A stretch of 64,000 nt of DNA from assembly GCA_965231765.1 (NCBI GenBank), contig OZ246887.1, positions 806,001-870,000 of the forward strand. The letters are read 5' to 3'. Below are positions 46,916 through 55,968 of the stretch, one piece after another; position 1 is the stretch's first letter, and each line of letters begins with the position of its first letter. The notes below the pieces were generated by a model. It saw nothing but the letters and a program-made list of their open reading frames with translations. It did not search any database and was not told where the DNA came from. Origin of the DNA: JAAXHF01 sp963665955. Lineage in GTDB: Bacteria; Desulfobacterota; Binatia; Bin18. The position numbers and the translations under genes are program-made.

Positions 46916-48178
46916 CTAACACGTCACCGGTAAGGCCCTCAGACCGCGTAAGGTGATCATTTCCCGCCATTCCACAGACTCGGACGCCAGCGTGATATCC
47001 GGCATCCGGCGCAGCAAGGTATTCACCGCAATCTGGGCTTCGACTCGCGCCAGCGGAGCGCCGAGACAATGGTGGATACCGTGGCTAAAGGTAATATGCG
47101 GATTGTCCTGGCGAGTGATATCGAGTTGATCAGGATTAGCAAACTGAGCCGGGTCATGATTAGCAGCCCCAAGCAGGATCAGAGATTGCTGGTTTTTCCG
47201 GATCAGCTTGCCACCAATTTCAAGATCCTCTAGTACCACGCGGGCCGTAATCTGGACCGACCCGTCATAGCGCAAAAATTCCTCGACCGCAGTCTGGATG
47301 AGGCTTGGCTCGGCTTTGAGTTTGGTCAGCTGGTCTGGGTTGCGAAAGAGCGCCAGCATGCCATTGCCAATCAAATTCATCGTCGTCTCATGACCCGCCG
47401 CAAACAGCAAGATGACGTTGGACAGCAACTCATCTTCCGTCAGCCGATCGCCCTCTTCTTCGACGGCGATCAATGCGCTCAACATATCCTCTTGTGGCTG
47501 GGCTCGCCGCTTCGCCACCAAACGGACAAAATACTCAACAAGAGAGTCCGTCGCATCGTTAGCCGCCTCGATAATCTCAGGTGTCACGACTGGATCAATT
47601 GAGCGGGCTAACGCGCCTGTCCACTCTTTGAACTGATCACGGTCATCGACTGGCACGCCAATCAGCTCCGCAATCACAATAACCGGCAGCGGAAAGGCCA
47701 GGTCCCCAATAATGTCAAAGTGGCCCTTGGCCTGGACCTGATCCAGCAGATCATCGACAATATTCTGGATATGCGGCCGCATGCCTTCAACAACCCGGGG
47801 TGTAAATGCCTTCGTCACCAATTTCCGTAAGCGGGTGTGATCCGGCGGATTCTTAAGCAGCATCCACTTGCTCTGCATATCATAAGCGGCACCTTCTCCA
47901 CCGAGGGAAGCGACATAGTCGTTATACCGCTCCCAGTCACGCGGATTGGTGCTGCCATGCGAGTTACGCAGCATCGTCACACAATCGGCATATCGGGAGA
48001 TCACCCAAAAGCCGAACCCTTCCGCCCAATGGACAGGATCAGCCGCGCGAAGTTCAGTGTAAAAAAGGTAGGGATTGTCACGAAATTCAGGTACAAAGGG
48101 GTTAAATTGAATAAGAGCTTCGGTACTGGGTGGGATATTCGGTCTGACCTCAGTTGCTACGTGTGGTGCGTCCGTCAT
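46916..48178 (-). CDS. Cytochrome P450 (bacterial CYP)
   Basis: This 420-residue soluble P450 has the I-helix AGHETTMNLIGNG (acid/Thr pair), the K-helix E-x-x-R region EFLRYDGSVQITARV, and the haem loop FSHGIHHCLGAPLARVEA with the ligand cysteine. It ends with LRGLRALPVTC. The ATG at 48178 has AGGAAAGGG upstream. A TetR-family remnant is divergent from it, 48 bases away, and probably once regulated this P450-epoxide hydrolase unit. No ferredoxin gene is adjacent. Confidence 0.94.
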   Translation of the reverse strand: MTDAPHVATEVRPNIPPSTEALIQFNPFVPEFRDNPYLFYTELRAADPVHWAEGFGFWVISRYADCVTMLRNSHGSTNPRDWERYNDYVASLGGEGAAYDMQSKWMLLKNPPDHTRLRKLVTKAFTPRVVEGMRPHIQNIVDDLLDQVQAKGHFDIIGDLAFPLPVIVIAELIGVPVDDRDQFKEWTGALARSIDPVVTPEIIEAANDATDSLVEYFVRLVAKRRAQPQEDMLSALIAVEEEGDRLTEDELLSNVILLFAAGHETTMNLIGNGMLALFRNPDQLTKLKAEPSLIQTAVEEFLRYDGSVQITARVVLEDLEIGGKLIRKNQQSLILLGAANHDPAQFANPDQLDITRQDNPHITFSHGIHHCLGAPLARVEAQIAVNTLLRRMPDITLASESVEWREMITLRGLRALPVTC

Positions 48179-48226
48179 ATAGAAGCCCCTTTCCTGAAGA
48201 GTACAATTAGAGTGCATATAGAATGG

Positions 48227-48599
48227 ATGAGTGTCAAGATAACAAAACCGGAACAGTCTGAAATAACCCGAACAGCCTTACTCAAGGCGACCCGAGAACT
48301 CTTCGCTGAACTAAGGGTTTGCTGATACAGCGACGGAAGAAATCGTCAAACATGCCGACGTGACCCGAGGCGCCTTGTATGATCAGTTTCGAGACAAGGC
48401 AGACCTCTTCCGGGCGGTTTTTGAAGAGCTTGATCGTGCCCGCATGAAGCAAATTTCCGAGGCCATGCGAACCGCTCGAGAAGACTTGACTGAGGCGGCC
48501 ATTTATATTGCTCGGGCGGATGAGATGCACGCCTCACGTGAAAAAATGGGCCAGCGTGTAGAGCGCTTATTGGCTGGGATTCGGGTAGGACATTCTTGA
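48227..48599 (+). pseudogene. TetR-family regulator, frameshifted and shortened
   Basis: The DNA-binding helix-turn-helix is split. The first frame gives MSVKITKPEQSEITRTALLK and ATRELFAEL, then drifts to a stop. A one-base shift near 48313, at CTAAGGG, restores GFADTATEEIVKHADVTRGA and LYDQFRDKADLFRAVFEELD, which is clear TetR sequence. The ligand-binding domain is cut to about 70 residues (ending RLLAGIRVGHS). One extra A would explain it. It is divergent from the P450 gene. Confidence 0.82.
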
Positions 48600-48637
48600 C
48601 ACAGCAAACGGTTCACTACTGATAAAAGGAGAATACA

Positions 48638-49381
48638 ATGGAAAATCACGCGCATGGACAGGTCCTCATCACTGGTGCAGTTGGCGGCTTAGGTACCGCC
48701 ATGGTCCAACGACTACTGAAAGAAGGCCATACAATTATTGCCTGCGACCGGAATGCAGATGCAGCTGGGGAATGGCTGGAGAAACTGCCCGCTGAACATC
48801 AGAATCGAGTCCAGTTTCGTCCACTTGATGTGACCAAAGAAGACCACATCAATGCCTTGGCAAACGAGCTGAAAAGCCAAGGTATTCATATTGCCTACCT
48901 GATCAATAACGCCGGTATTTTTGGTGCAGGGACAGAGTCGCGGGTGTGGGAACGGACGCTACGGGTCAATATTCATGGCACGTTCTATATGACACGCGCC
49001 TTCAGCCAAGCCATGGTCGCTCAGAACTTTGGACGGATTGTGAATCTGGCGTCATTGTCTGCCTACGCGCCGCCTAGCGAACAAGCCCCCTACTCTGCCG
49101 CAAAAGCGGCCGTTGCTGGCTACACCCGCTCAACTGCTCTCGACCTCGCCCCACATGGGGTGACTGTCAATGCGCTGGCTCCAGGCCTGATTCTGCACGA
49201 CGGTTTGAAAGTCGTGTTTTCCGATGCAGAGCTTGAGAAAATGGCCCGCCCTATTCCGGCGGGACGACCAGGCAAACCTGAGGAAATTGCCGCCACGGTG
49301 TCCTTCTTATTGTCTGAGGACGCCGCGTATATCACTGGTCAGACGATTCATGTGAATGGTGGGATGTATTTGCCGGGATGA
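48638..49381 (+). CDS. Short-chain dehydrogenase/reductase
   Basis: A 247-residue Rossmann-fold enzyme. It has the NAD(P)-binding LITGAVGGLGTAMVQRL, IACDRNAD with an acidic residue after strand two (hinting NAD rather than NADP), the LINNAGIFG motif, and active site Ser-Tyr-Lys in LASLSAY and YSAAKAAVAG. The end TGQTIHVNGGMYLPG is typical of 3-oxoacyl-ACP reductase-like SDRs. AAAAGGAGAA precedes the ATG. Substrate unknown. Confidence 0.93.
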   Translation: MENHAHGQVLITGAVGGLGTAMVQRLLKEGHTIIACDRNADAAGEWLEKLPAEHQNRVQFRPLDVTKEDHINALANELKSQGIHIAYLINNAGIFGAGTESRVWERTLRVNIHGTFYMTRAFSQAMVAQNFGRIVNLASLSAYAPPSEQAPYSAAKAAVAGYTRSTALDLAPHGVTVNALAPGLILHDGLKVVFSDAELEKMARPIPAGRPGKPEEIAATVSFLLSEDAAYITGQTIHVNGGMYLPG

Positions 49382-49459
49382 TGTATTTGCCGGGATAAGG
49401 AAGAAAATGCTGAATACTGAGCGATGATACGGAGTGAAGAATGGGGACAGATTCTGCCA

Positions 49460-49675
49460 ATGAAAGGCCCACGCATGGCGATTGATGTTAAGGAAGAACT
49501 TGCAGCCGTCAATGAGACAAAACTGGCAGCCCTTGATGCTGCTCGGCCTGAAGCTGTGGCGAAGCAGCACGCGCTGGGCAAACTCACTTCCCGTGAACGG
49601 CTTGATTTGCTGGTTGATCCAGGCACCTTTTTTGACTACGGCATTCCGCCCAAGAAGCGCGGCGTTATTCCATAA
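49460..49675 (+). pseudogene. Acyl-CoA carboxylase carboxyltransferase N-terminal remnant
   Basis: The frame includes AVNETKLAALDAARPEAVAK, QHALGKLTSRERLDLLVDPG and TFFDYG. This is the conserved N-terminal part of the beta subunit of propionyl/methylmalonyl-CoA carboxylases (with the GK-L-x-RERL motif). It ends at TAA after PPKKRGVIP, whereas the intact protein has about 450 residues more. The following 165 bases to 49841 hold nothing recognisable. Confidence 0.8.
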
Positions 49676-49841
49676 TAATTTTGTACCAGCGTTCTATTGT
49701 CGGATCTATCGCTTCGTGCTAGCTTGCTTTTCTGGTGATAATTTGGTCTACGAGTGAATGAACGTTCAGATAATTTGTAACGAAAACTGGAAAGACTGAC
49801 GTAACGGTCCTTACCACTCAACTCGAAGGAGGGAACCTCGA

Positions 49842-51578
49842 ATGGCGGATTATGATCTTCACATTAAAGGCGGCACGGTTGTTGACGGTACACGTGCCCC
49901 ACGGCGCCAGGCTGACGTCTGGATCAAAGAGGGCAAGATTGCCCAGGTTGGCGGCGACGCACCGGGTTTTGCCAAGGAAACGGTCAATGCCGATGGCTTG
50001 ATTGTCGCCCCTGGCTTTATCGATCTACATACCCACTATGACGCCCAGATTCGCTGGGACCCGTACTGCACGATTTCAGGCTGGCACGGCGTAACATCAG
50101 TGGTGCTCGGCAACTGCGGTTTTGGTTTTGCCCCAGTCAAACCCGACTTCCGCGAGCGCTCGATGCTGACGATGACCCGTACCGAGGCCATCCCGTATGA
50201 GTCGATGAAAGCCGGTATGGATTGGGACTGGGAGACGATCCCCCAATACATGGATTCTTTGGATCGCTCGACCAAAGGCGTGAACTGCATTCAGTATATG
50301 CCAACAGCCTCACTGATGACCTACGTCATGGGTCTGGAAGCAGCCAAAAATCGAGCGGCGACCGAGACCGAACGCAAAGAGATGAAACGCTTACTGCACG
50401 AAGGTATGGAATCCGGTCTGTGCGGTTTCTCCTTCCAGCGTTTAGGCCCAGACTCGACCCAGGCCGATTATGATGGCTCACCGATGGTCACCGACACGAT
50501 GGCTGACGCAGACATTCTCAACCTGGCTGAAGTGCTGAATGAACGTGGGGATGGTTTCATTCAGACCACCCAAGCCACGGGCAATATCAAAGCAGACCTC
50601 ACTTTCCTGGAAAAACTGGCAGCCACGGCCAAACGGCCGATTCTGCACAACGCCATCGTGCCGGCCCGCAAAGACCCCAAAGTCCATCGCCGAAGCCTGG
50701 ATTGGGTAGAACGCTGTCGTGCCCAAGGTCTGCCTATTTATGGTCAAACCGGGACCATCCGGACAGGCTTTGCGTTTACCCTGGAACACTGGAACTTGTA
50801 CGATGCCAGCCCGGCCTGGCGTGAATTGACGACCGGCACCAAGCAGGAAAAGCTGGAAAAAATCAAAAACCCAGCCCTGCGTGAAGCTGTCAAACGCGAG
50901 GCAGAAGAGGCTGACCGGCGGCTCCAGATCATTCAAGCTGGTGTCGGCGGCTCCATCCCAGGCCTGCTCATCCAGAGTGTAAACGACCAGACCGAACTCG
51001 AAAAATACGTGGGCAAATCCCTTGGCCAGATTGCCGAAGAGGAAAACAAGACGCCGATTGACGTGATGCTCGACCTGTCGCTGGCTGGCGATCTGAACGT
51101 CGAGTTCCTCGGCCCCAACAAAGGCTTCAACGCTGAGTACATGGCCGATATGATCAACGGCTCTGACTACACCTTCCCTGGCGTATCTGATGGTGGTGCG
51201 CATACCAAGTTCTTCACCGGCGGTGCTTTCACCACGGACTTCCTACACTGGCTGGTCCGTGACGAACAGCGCATCACGCTGGAAGAAGCGCACTATCGGC
51301 TGTCTGCGCTGCCGGCCAAAGCTGCCGGCTTCCGTGATCGGGGGACGCTGAAACCCGGTGCTGCGGCTGATGTCGTCGTGTATGACTTGGACGGTCTTGG
51401 CATTGAGCCAGACTGGATTGGCGAAGTGACCTACGACTTCCCAGGTGGCGAATGGCGGCGTATCCAGCGTGCTAAGGGCTACCACGCGATTATCGTCAAT
51501 GGTCAGACAACTTTCAAAGACGGTAACTGCACTGGTGCAACCCCAGGTCTGCTGCTGCGCAACGGTCAAGGGGCGTAA
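49842..51578 (+). CDS. N-acyl-D-amino-acid deacylase-family amidohydrolase (copy 2)
   Basis: A 578-residue amidohydrolase: MADYDLHIKGGTVVDGTRAP, the metal motif DLHTHYDAQIRWD, NCGFGFAPVKPDF, and the later GVSDGGAHTKFF. The end has GTLKPGAAADVVVYDLDGLG. GAAGGAGGG precedes the ATG. The 51592 paralogue starts 13 bases downstream, so the two are in one operon; their sequences are clearly diverged, so the pair is old, not a fresh duplication. Substrate unknown. Confidence 0.9.
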   Translation: MADYDLHIKGGTVVDGTRAPRRQADVWIKEGKIAQVGGDAPGFAKETVNADGLIVAPGFIDLHTHYDAQIRWDPYCTISGWHGVTSVVLGNCGFGFAPVKPDFRERSMLTMTRTEAIPYESMKAGMDWDWETIPQYMDSLDRSTKGVNCIQYMPTASLMTYVMGLEAAKNRAATETERKEMKRLLHEGMESGLCGFSFQRLGPDSTQADYDGSPMVTDTMADADILNLAEVLNERGDGFIQTTQATGNIKADLTFLEKLAATAKRPILHNAIVPARKDPKVHRRSLDWVERCRAQGLPIYGQTGTIRTGFAFTLEHWNLYDASPAWRELTTGTKQEKLEKIKNPALREAVKREAEEADRRLQIIQAGVGGSIPGLLIQSVNDQTELEKYVGKSLGQIAEEENKTPIDVMLDLSLAGDLNVEFLGPNKGFNAEYMADMINGSDYTFPGVSDGGAHTKFFTGGAFTTDFLHWLVRDEQRITLEEAHYRLSALPAKAAGFRDRGTLKPGAAADVVVYDLDGLGIEPDWIGEVTYDFPGGEWRRIQRAKGYHAIIVNGQTTFKDGNCTGATPGLLLRNGQGA

Positions 51579-51591
51579 AGGAGAAAAAGCA

Positions 51592-53301
51592 ATGCAATAC
51601 GATTTACTGATTCAGAATGGGACTCTCGTTGATGGTTCCGGAATGCCACGCTTCCAGGCTGATGTTGGGATCGTGGCTGGCAAGATTGCGGCAATCGGAA
51701 AGATTCGCGACAGCGCCAAGGAAGTCATCGATGCTGAGGGCCATGTTGTTGCCCCTGGTTTTATTGATGGCCATACCCATATGGATGCCCAAGTCTTTTG
51801 GGATCCTCTCGGCACCTGTTCGTGCTGGCACGGTATCACCAGCGTGGTGATGGGCAACTGCGGTTTTTCGCTTGCCCCGTGCAGCGAAGAGAACAAACTC
51901 ATGGTGATGCGCAACCTGGAACGGGCCGAAGATATTTCGCCTGAAGCCATGGAAGCCGGCATTCCCTGGAGCTGGACCACTTTTCCAGAGTATCTCGATT
52001 CTGTAGAGCGACTGCCCAAGGGTATTAACTACGCGGCGTACATGGGCCACTCAGCACTCCGCACCCACATCATGGGCGAGCGCGCTTTTACAGACGAAGC
52101 CAACGACGATGACCTGAAAGCCATGCGGCGCGAAATCCGTGAGGCCATGCAGGCAGGTGCCATGGGGTTTACCACCTCGCGGACCCGTAACCATCAGACC
52201 CCTGATGGTCAACCGGTTGCAAGCCGTCTCGCCACCTGGGAAGAAGTTCGCCAACTGGTCGGCACGATGGGTGAGACTGGCACGGGAATTTTCGAGATTG
52301 CTGGTGAAGACACGGGCCTCAATCCGGATCGCATTCAGGATTATCTGAATCGACTCAAAGCGCTGGCAGTCGATACTGGCGTGCCGGTGACCTACGGGAT
52401 GTTTAGCGCTCCACAAGCACCGGATTACTGGCGGCCATTCTTTGATCTGGCAGATGAGACGGCCGCAGCTGGGGGACGCATCTTCGTTCAGGTCCACAGT
52501 CGCGCCATCAGCGTGCTCCAATCATTTGAAACGGTCACCTCGTTCGACAAACTGCCAGTGTGGCGTGACATCCGCAATTTGCCGCTGGCAGATCAGGAAG
52601 CCGCGCTGCGCAATCCAGAAATGCGCCAAAAGCTGCTCGAATCTGCCAACAATCCGCAAGATACTGGCCGAGCGGTTGGCGCGGAAGCGCGGAAAGCCAA
52701 TTTTAAGTGGATGTTTCCGATCATGGACAAAGCGATACCGCCGTACCAGTCGATTCAGGAAATGGCTGACGAACGCCACCAAGACCCTGTCGACGTGTAC
52801 ATCGACCTCGCCTTGGAAAAAGGTCTCAAGCGCTTCTTCATGCAACCGTTGACCAACACGAATAACGATCACGTCCTACAAATGATGAAGCACCCCCATT
52901 CGGTCATCACCTTCTCCGACTCCGGAGCTCACGTGTCGCAGATCATGGATTCGTCGCTGCAAACCCATCTGCTGAGCCACTGGGTCCGAGGGCAAGAGGC
53001 CATGACCCTGGAAGAAGCCGTTCAGCAGCTGACCTTCGTGCCTGCCTCGCATTGGGGCTTAACCGGACGCGGTATGCTGCGTGAGGGCTGGAACGCTGAC
53101 GTGGTGGTCTTCGATCCCAAAACGGTCGCCCCGCAAGTTCCGACACTCACCTACGACCTCCCTGGCGGCGCCCGGCGTCTGAAACAGAAAGCCGATGGTT
53201 TCCTGGCAACAGTTGTCAACGGCGAAGTGGTCTTGCGCAACAATGAGCACACCGGTGCCCTGCCCGGTCAGTTACTGCGTGGTCCGTTGGCTAATCGTTA
53301 A
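51592..53301 (+). CDS. N-acyl-D-amino-acid deacylase-family amidohydrolase (copy 3)
   Basis: A 569-residue amidohydrolase starting MQYDLLIQNGTLVDGSGMPR. The metal motif is DGHTHMDAQVFWD, then NCGFSLAPC, and TFSDSGAHVSQIMD late in the chain. It ends with MLREGWNADVVVFDPKTVAP. The longer open frame only overlaps copy 2. It lies downstream of copy 2 and ahead of a hairpin. The pair could act on two related N-acyl or cyclic amide substrates. Confidence 0.9.
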   Translation: MQYDLLIQNGTLVDGSGMPRFQADVGIVAGKIAAIGKIRDSAKEVIDAEGHVVAPGFIDGHTHMDAQVFWDPLGTCSCWHGITSVVMGNCGFSLAPCSEENKLMVMRNLERAEDISPEAMEAGIPWSWTTFPEYLDSVERLPKGINYAAYMGHSALRTHIMGERAFTDEANDDDLKAMRREIREAMQAGAMGFTTSRTRNHQTPDGQPVASRLATWEEVRQLVGTMGETGTGIFEIAGEDTGLNPDRIQDYLNRLKALAVDTGVPVTYGMFSAPQAPDYWRPFFDLADETAAAGGRIFVQVHSRAISVLQSFETVTSFDKLPVWRDIRNLPLADQEAALRNPEMRQKLLESANNPQDTGRAVGAEARKANFKWMFPIMDKAIPPYQSIQEMADERHQDPVDVYIDLALEKGLKRFFMQPLTNTNNDHVLQMMKHPHSVITFSDSGAHVSQIMDSSLQTHLLSHWVRGQEAMTLEEAVQQLTFVPASHWGLTGRGMLREGWNADVVVFDPKTVAPQVPTLTYDLPGGARRLKQKADGFLATVVNGEVVLRNNEHTGALPGQLLRGPLANR

Positions 53302-53324
53302 TCACTCTTCAATACCCAGAATGA

Positions 53325-53351
53325 GCAGGCACGCATACACTGCGTGCCTGC
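53325..53351 (+). terminator. Hairpin after the amidohydrolase pair
   Basis: GCAGGCACGCA (53325-53335) pairs with TGCGTGCCTGC (53341-53351), 11 pairs, loop TACAC. It lies 24 bases after the stop of the 51592 gene. No T-tract follows. Confidence 0.65.
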
Positions 53352-53491
53352 CCTGGTGTCTCGCGCAATCAAAATCCCAATCCCGTTTCTCCACATCGCT
53401 CTCTGCTCAGAAAAACTCTTCAGTTGACCAGCATAGCGGCATCGTTCTACTGTCATACCTGTCACTTTCGTAAGAGAGACAGGAGGCCAGT

Positions 53492-54028
53492 ATGAGTCGC
53501 ATTTTCGGCGCGATTCGCCAGAACGGATACGTTGTGCGTGACATTGAGGGCGCCTTGGAACATTGGACCAACGTCCTCGGTGTGGGACCATTTTTCTATA
53601 TGGAACAGGTCAAGGTTGATGATCTTCGTTACCGTGGCCAACCGACAAATGCGGAGGCAAGCATTGCACTCGCCAACTCCGGGGAGCTCCAGATCGAACT
53701 CATCCAACTCCGCAATGATGCTCCGTCTATGTGGCGCGACTTTCTCGATGCTGGCCATGAGGGCTTACAGCATTTTGCGTATTGGATGGAGACTCCGGAA
53801 GCCATGGATGCCGCCTTGGAACGCGCTGCGTCATTAGAATACGAGGTTGGTCAGTCCGGCACGGTTGGTCAAAATGGACGGTTTGTATACCTGTGCACCG
53901 AGGCGCATCCGGGGACGGTCGTTGAGCTTTCTGAAGCCTGCGGCTGGAAGGCTGAATTCTTCCGTACGGTCGCCAAAGCGGCAGAAAACTGGGATGGGTC
54001 TGATCCGATTCGAAGCATTCAGCGTTAG
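53492..54028 (+). CDS. VOC-family (glyoxalase-like) protein
   Basis: A 178-residue protein of the vicinal-oxygen-chelate fold. It starts with AIRQNGYVVRDIEGALEHWT and VLGVGPFFY, the first metal-binding strand, then ELQIELIQL and HEGLQHFAYW with a histidine, and TVVELSEACG with a glutamate. The pattern resembles methylmalonyl-CoA epimerase-like VOC proteins, but the length is greater. AGGAGG precedes the ATG. It stands apart from the amidohydrolases by the hairpin, so may have its own promoter. Confidence 0.8.
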   Translation: MSRIFGAIRQNGYVVRDIEGALEHWTNVLGVGPFFYMEQVKVDDLRYRGQPTNAEASIALANSGELQIELIQLRNDAPSMWRDFLDAGHEGLQHFAYWMETPEAMDAALERAASLEYEVGQSGTVGQNGRFVYLCTEAHPGTVVELSEACGWKAEFFRTVAKAAENWDGSDPIRSIQR

Positions 54029-54054
54029 GGCTTGCCGTGACGAAAAGAAGACCG

Positions 54055-54726
54055 TCAGGGCTTTATGATTTGTCTCGCCCAGTCTCGCAGCCGGCGTGAC
54101 CAGACCGTGCTTTTCAGCTGTGTACTCGCCTCAAGGAAGTCAGTCGCCACACCGCTGGTCAGCGCTGGAAGCGCCCGGCTTTCCTCTGCTGCTTCATAGT
54201 TCTCGCCGGCTAAGACAAAGAAGACCACCCGTGTCCCGTCGTAGCGCCACACTTCAGGAACACCAATGTGGGCATAGACAGGAAACTTGTTCAGCGAAGA
54301 GCTGCTAATATCAATTTCAATGATAAGGTCGGGCGGTGGGTCAGTGTCGAGATCAATTTCAGCCTTGCCGCTGATCCGCCCTTCATTCTGGATGTAGAAG
54401 CAGGAATCCGGCTCAAATCCCTTGGCCAGATCTTGACGTTTGAAGGTTGTCGAACCGGCACTAATCGTGTCAATCTGTAACTCCTCAGCAATCACGGAAA
54501 CAAGATGAGCGAGGGTTCGATTGACTGTTTCATGCTTAAAGGACAGGACCATAATCTCGAGTACCCCTCGGTCGTAGGTGAAGTGTGCTGCGTGACTGTC
54601 CTGAAAGTCTGACAGCAATTGCTCATAGGTTTCCCAACTGACTCCGTGCAAAATTATCTGCTGTCCCGTTGTCGGAGATAGAACAGACGCATTGGGAGTC
54701 TGGACAATCTCGGTTTGCGCGCTCAT
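54055..54726 (-). CDS. Uma2-family putative nuclease
   Basis: A 223-residue protein of the Uma2 (PD-(D/E)XK-like) family. Seen are HGVSWETYEQLLSDFQDSHA, then FTYDRGVLEIMVLSFKHETV, KGFEPDSCFYIQN and PPPDLIIEIDISSSSLNKFP, where the EIDIS acidic pair corresponds to the nuclease core. EVWRYDGTRVVFFVL closes the fold. Uma2 proteins are common in cyanobacteria and other environmental bacteria and may be mobile; cellular role unknown. Confidence 0.82.
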   Translation of the reverse strand: MSAQTEIVQTPNASVLSPTTGQQIILHGVSWETYEQLLSDFQDSHAAHFTYDRGVLEIMVLSFKHETVNRTLAHLVSVIAEELQIDTISAGSTTFKRQDLAKGFEPDSCFYIQNEGRISGKAEIDLDTDPPPDLIIEIDISSSSLNKFPVYAHIGVPEVWRYDGTRVVFFVLAGENYEAAEESRALPALTSGVATDFLEASTQLKSTVWSRRLRDWARQIIKP

Positions 54727-54771
54727 CCTGTTTTCCCTGTATCGCTCCTCAATCAAGGTCGGCTGTACAGA

Positions 54772-55782
54772 TCACTTCACCATCTTTTGCGGACTCGGCT
54801 GGACATGTCCTCGCATTGGGTGCGGCTGGTAGGGTTCTTCCATTGCTGCAACTTGCTCTGATGTCAGCTCAATATCGACAGCGTCAAAGATCTGCTTGAG
54901 GTGATGTGTCTTGGTCGCACCAATGATTGGTGCGGTCACACCAGGAGCTTGGAGAATCCACGCGCAGGCAATCTGCGTCGCTGTCACGCCATGTTCTTCG
55001 GCGACCTTCTGGGCTGCTTTGGCGACTTCATAATCGTTTTCGTGGAAATACAGATTTTTTGCGACCTTGTCCGTTTGGGCACGCTTGGTGTCTCTGCTGT
55101 CCGAATTACGCGCGCGTTCTCCCTCTAATAACCCGCGTGCGAGTGGACTCCACGGTATCAACGCCACCCCTTGATCGATACACAGCGGATTCATCTCGCG
55201 CTCTTCCTCGCGATAGATGAGGTTGTAGTGGTTCTGCATCGCTACAAACTTGTGCCAGCCGTACTCTTTGGCGGTGTAAAGCGCCTTGGAGAACTGCCAG
55301 GCGGCCATACTGCTGGCACCCAGATAGCGTACCTTGCCCGAGCGTACGAGCGAATCGATTGCTTCCAACGTTTCTTCAATCGGCGTTGCGTAGTCCCAGC
55401 GATGGATCTGATACAGGTCAATATAATCCATCTTGAGTCGCCGCAGAGAATTCTCACACGCTTCAATAATATGTTTACGGCTGAGCCCGCGCCGGTTTGG
55501 CCCTGGTCCCATAGGACCATTGACCTTGGTAGCCAAAACAATATCGTCACGCGAGGCCATCTCTCCCAGCCAGCGGCCAGTGATTTCCTCGCTCACACCG
55601 ATTGAGTAGACATCAGCTGTATCAAAAAAATTGACACCTGCTTCCAGTGCCAGTGCAAAGTGCTCGCGCGCTTCGTCTTCACTCAGCGTCCATTCGCGCC
55701 ATTTGCCATCGCCATAGCTCATACAGCCAAAGCAGATACGTGAGACGGTCATGCCAGTGTCGCCAAGTCTTGTGTATTGCAT
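54772..55782 (-). CDS. Aldo/keto reductase
   Basis: This 336-residue NADPH-dependent TIM-barrel reductase starts MQYTRLGDTGMTVSRICFGC. The catalytic tetrad members are visible: the aspartate in NFFDTADVYSIG with Tyr, and the later YIDLYQIHRWD with lysine/histidine region (VLATKVNG). The N-terminal RLGDTGMxVSR is typical of the AKR family that includes YajO-like reductases. The ATG at 55782 follows TTGGAGAAC. It is divergent from the amidohydrolase at 55969. Confidence 0.91.
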   Translation of the reverse strand: MQYTRLGDTGMTVSRICFGCMSYGDGKWREWTLSEDEAREHFALALEAGVNFFDTADVYSIGVSEEITGRWLGEMASRDDIVLATKVNGPMGPGPNRRGLSRKHIIEACENSLRRLKMDYIDLYQIHRWDYATPIEETLEAIDSLVRSGKVRYLGASSMAAWQFSKALYTAKEYGWHKFVAMQNHYNLIYREEEREMNPLCIDQGVALIPWSPLARGLLEGERARNSDSRDTKRAQTDKVAKNLYFHENDYEVAKAAQKVAEEHGVTATQIACAWILQAPGVTAPIIGATKTHHLKQIFDAVDIELTSEQVAAMEEPYQPHPMRGHVQPSPQKMVK

Positions 55783-55968
55783 ACGTTCTCCAATCTCGGT
55801 TCCGTGCGCCAAGCAGGAACTCCTCGCCAAACAAGAGCATCGATGCCAAACTTGCCTACATCATAGGGCCTGTCAAGATTCCGAAAGAGTGAAGCGCTCT
55901 GATGAGTTCAGCATTGCTCTCCCAGACTTCCTTTGTTAGGGGAAAAGCACACGCTATAAGGAGGGACC

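Noticed and set aside
48227..48599. TetR gene as a recoded gene
   Set aside because: The break is a frameshift, not a stop codon, and the C-terminal domain is also missing, so decay is simpler.
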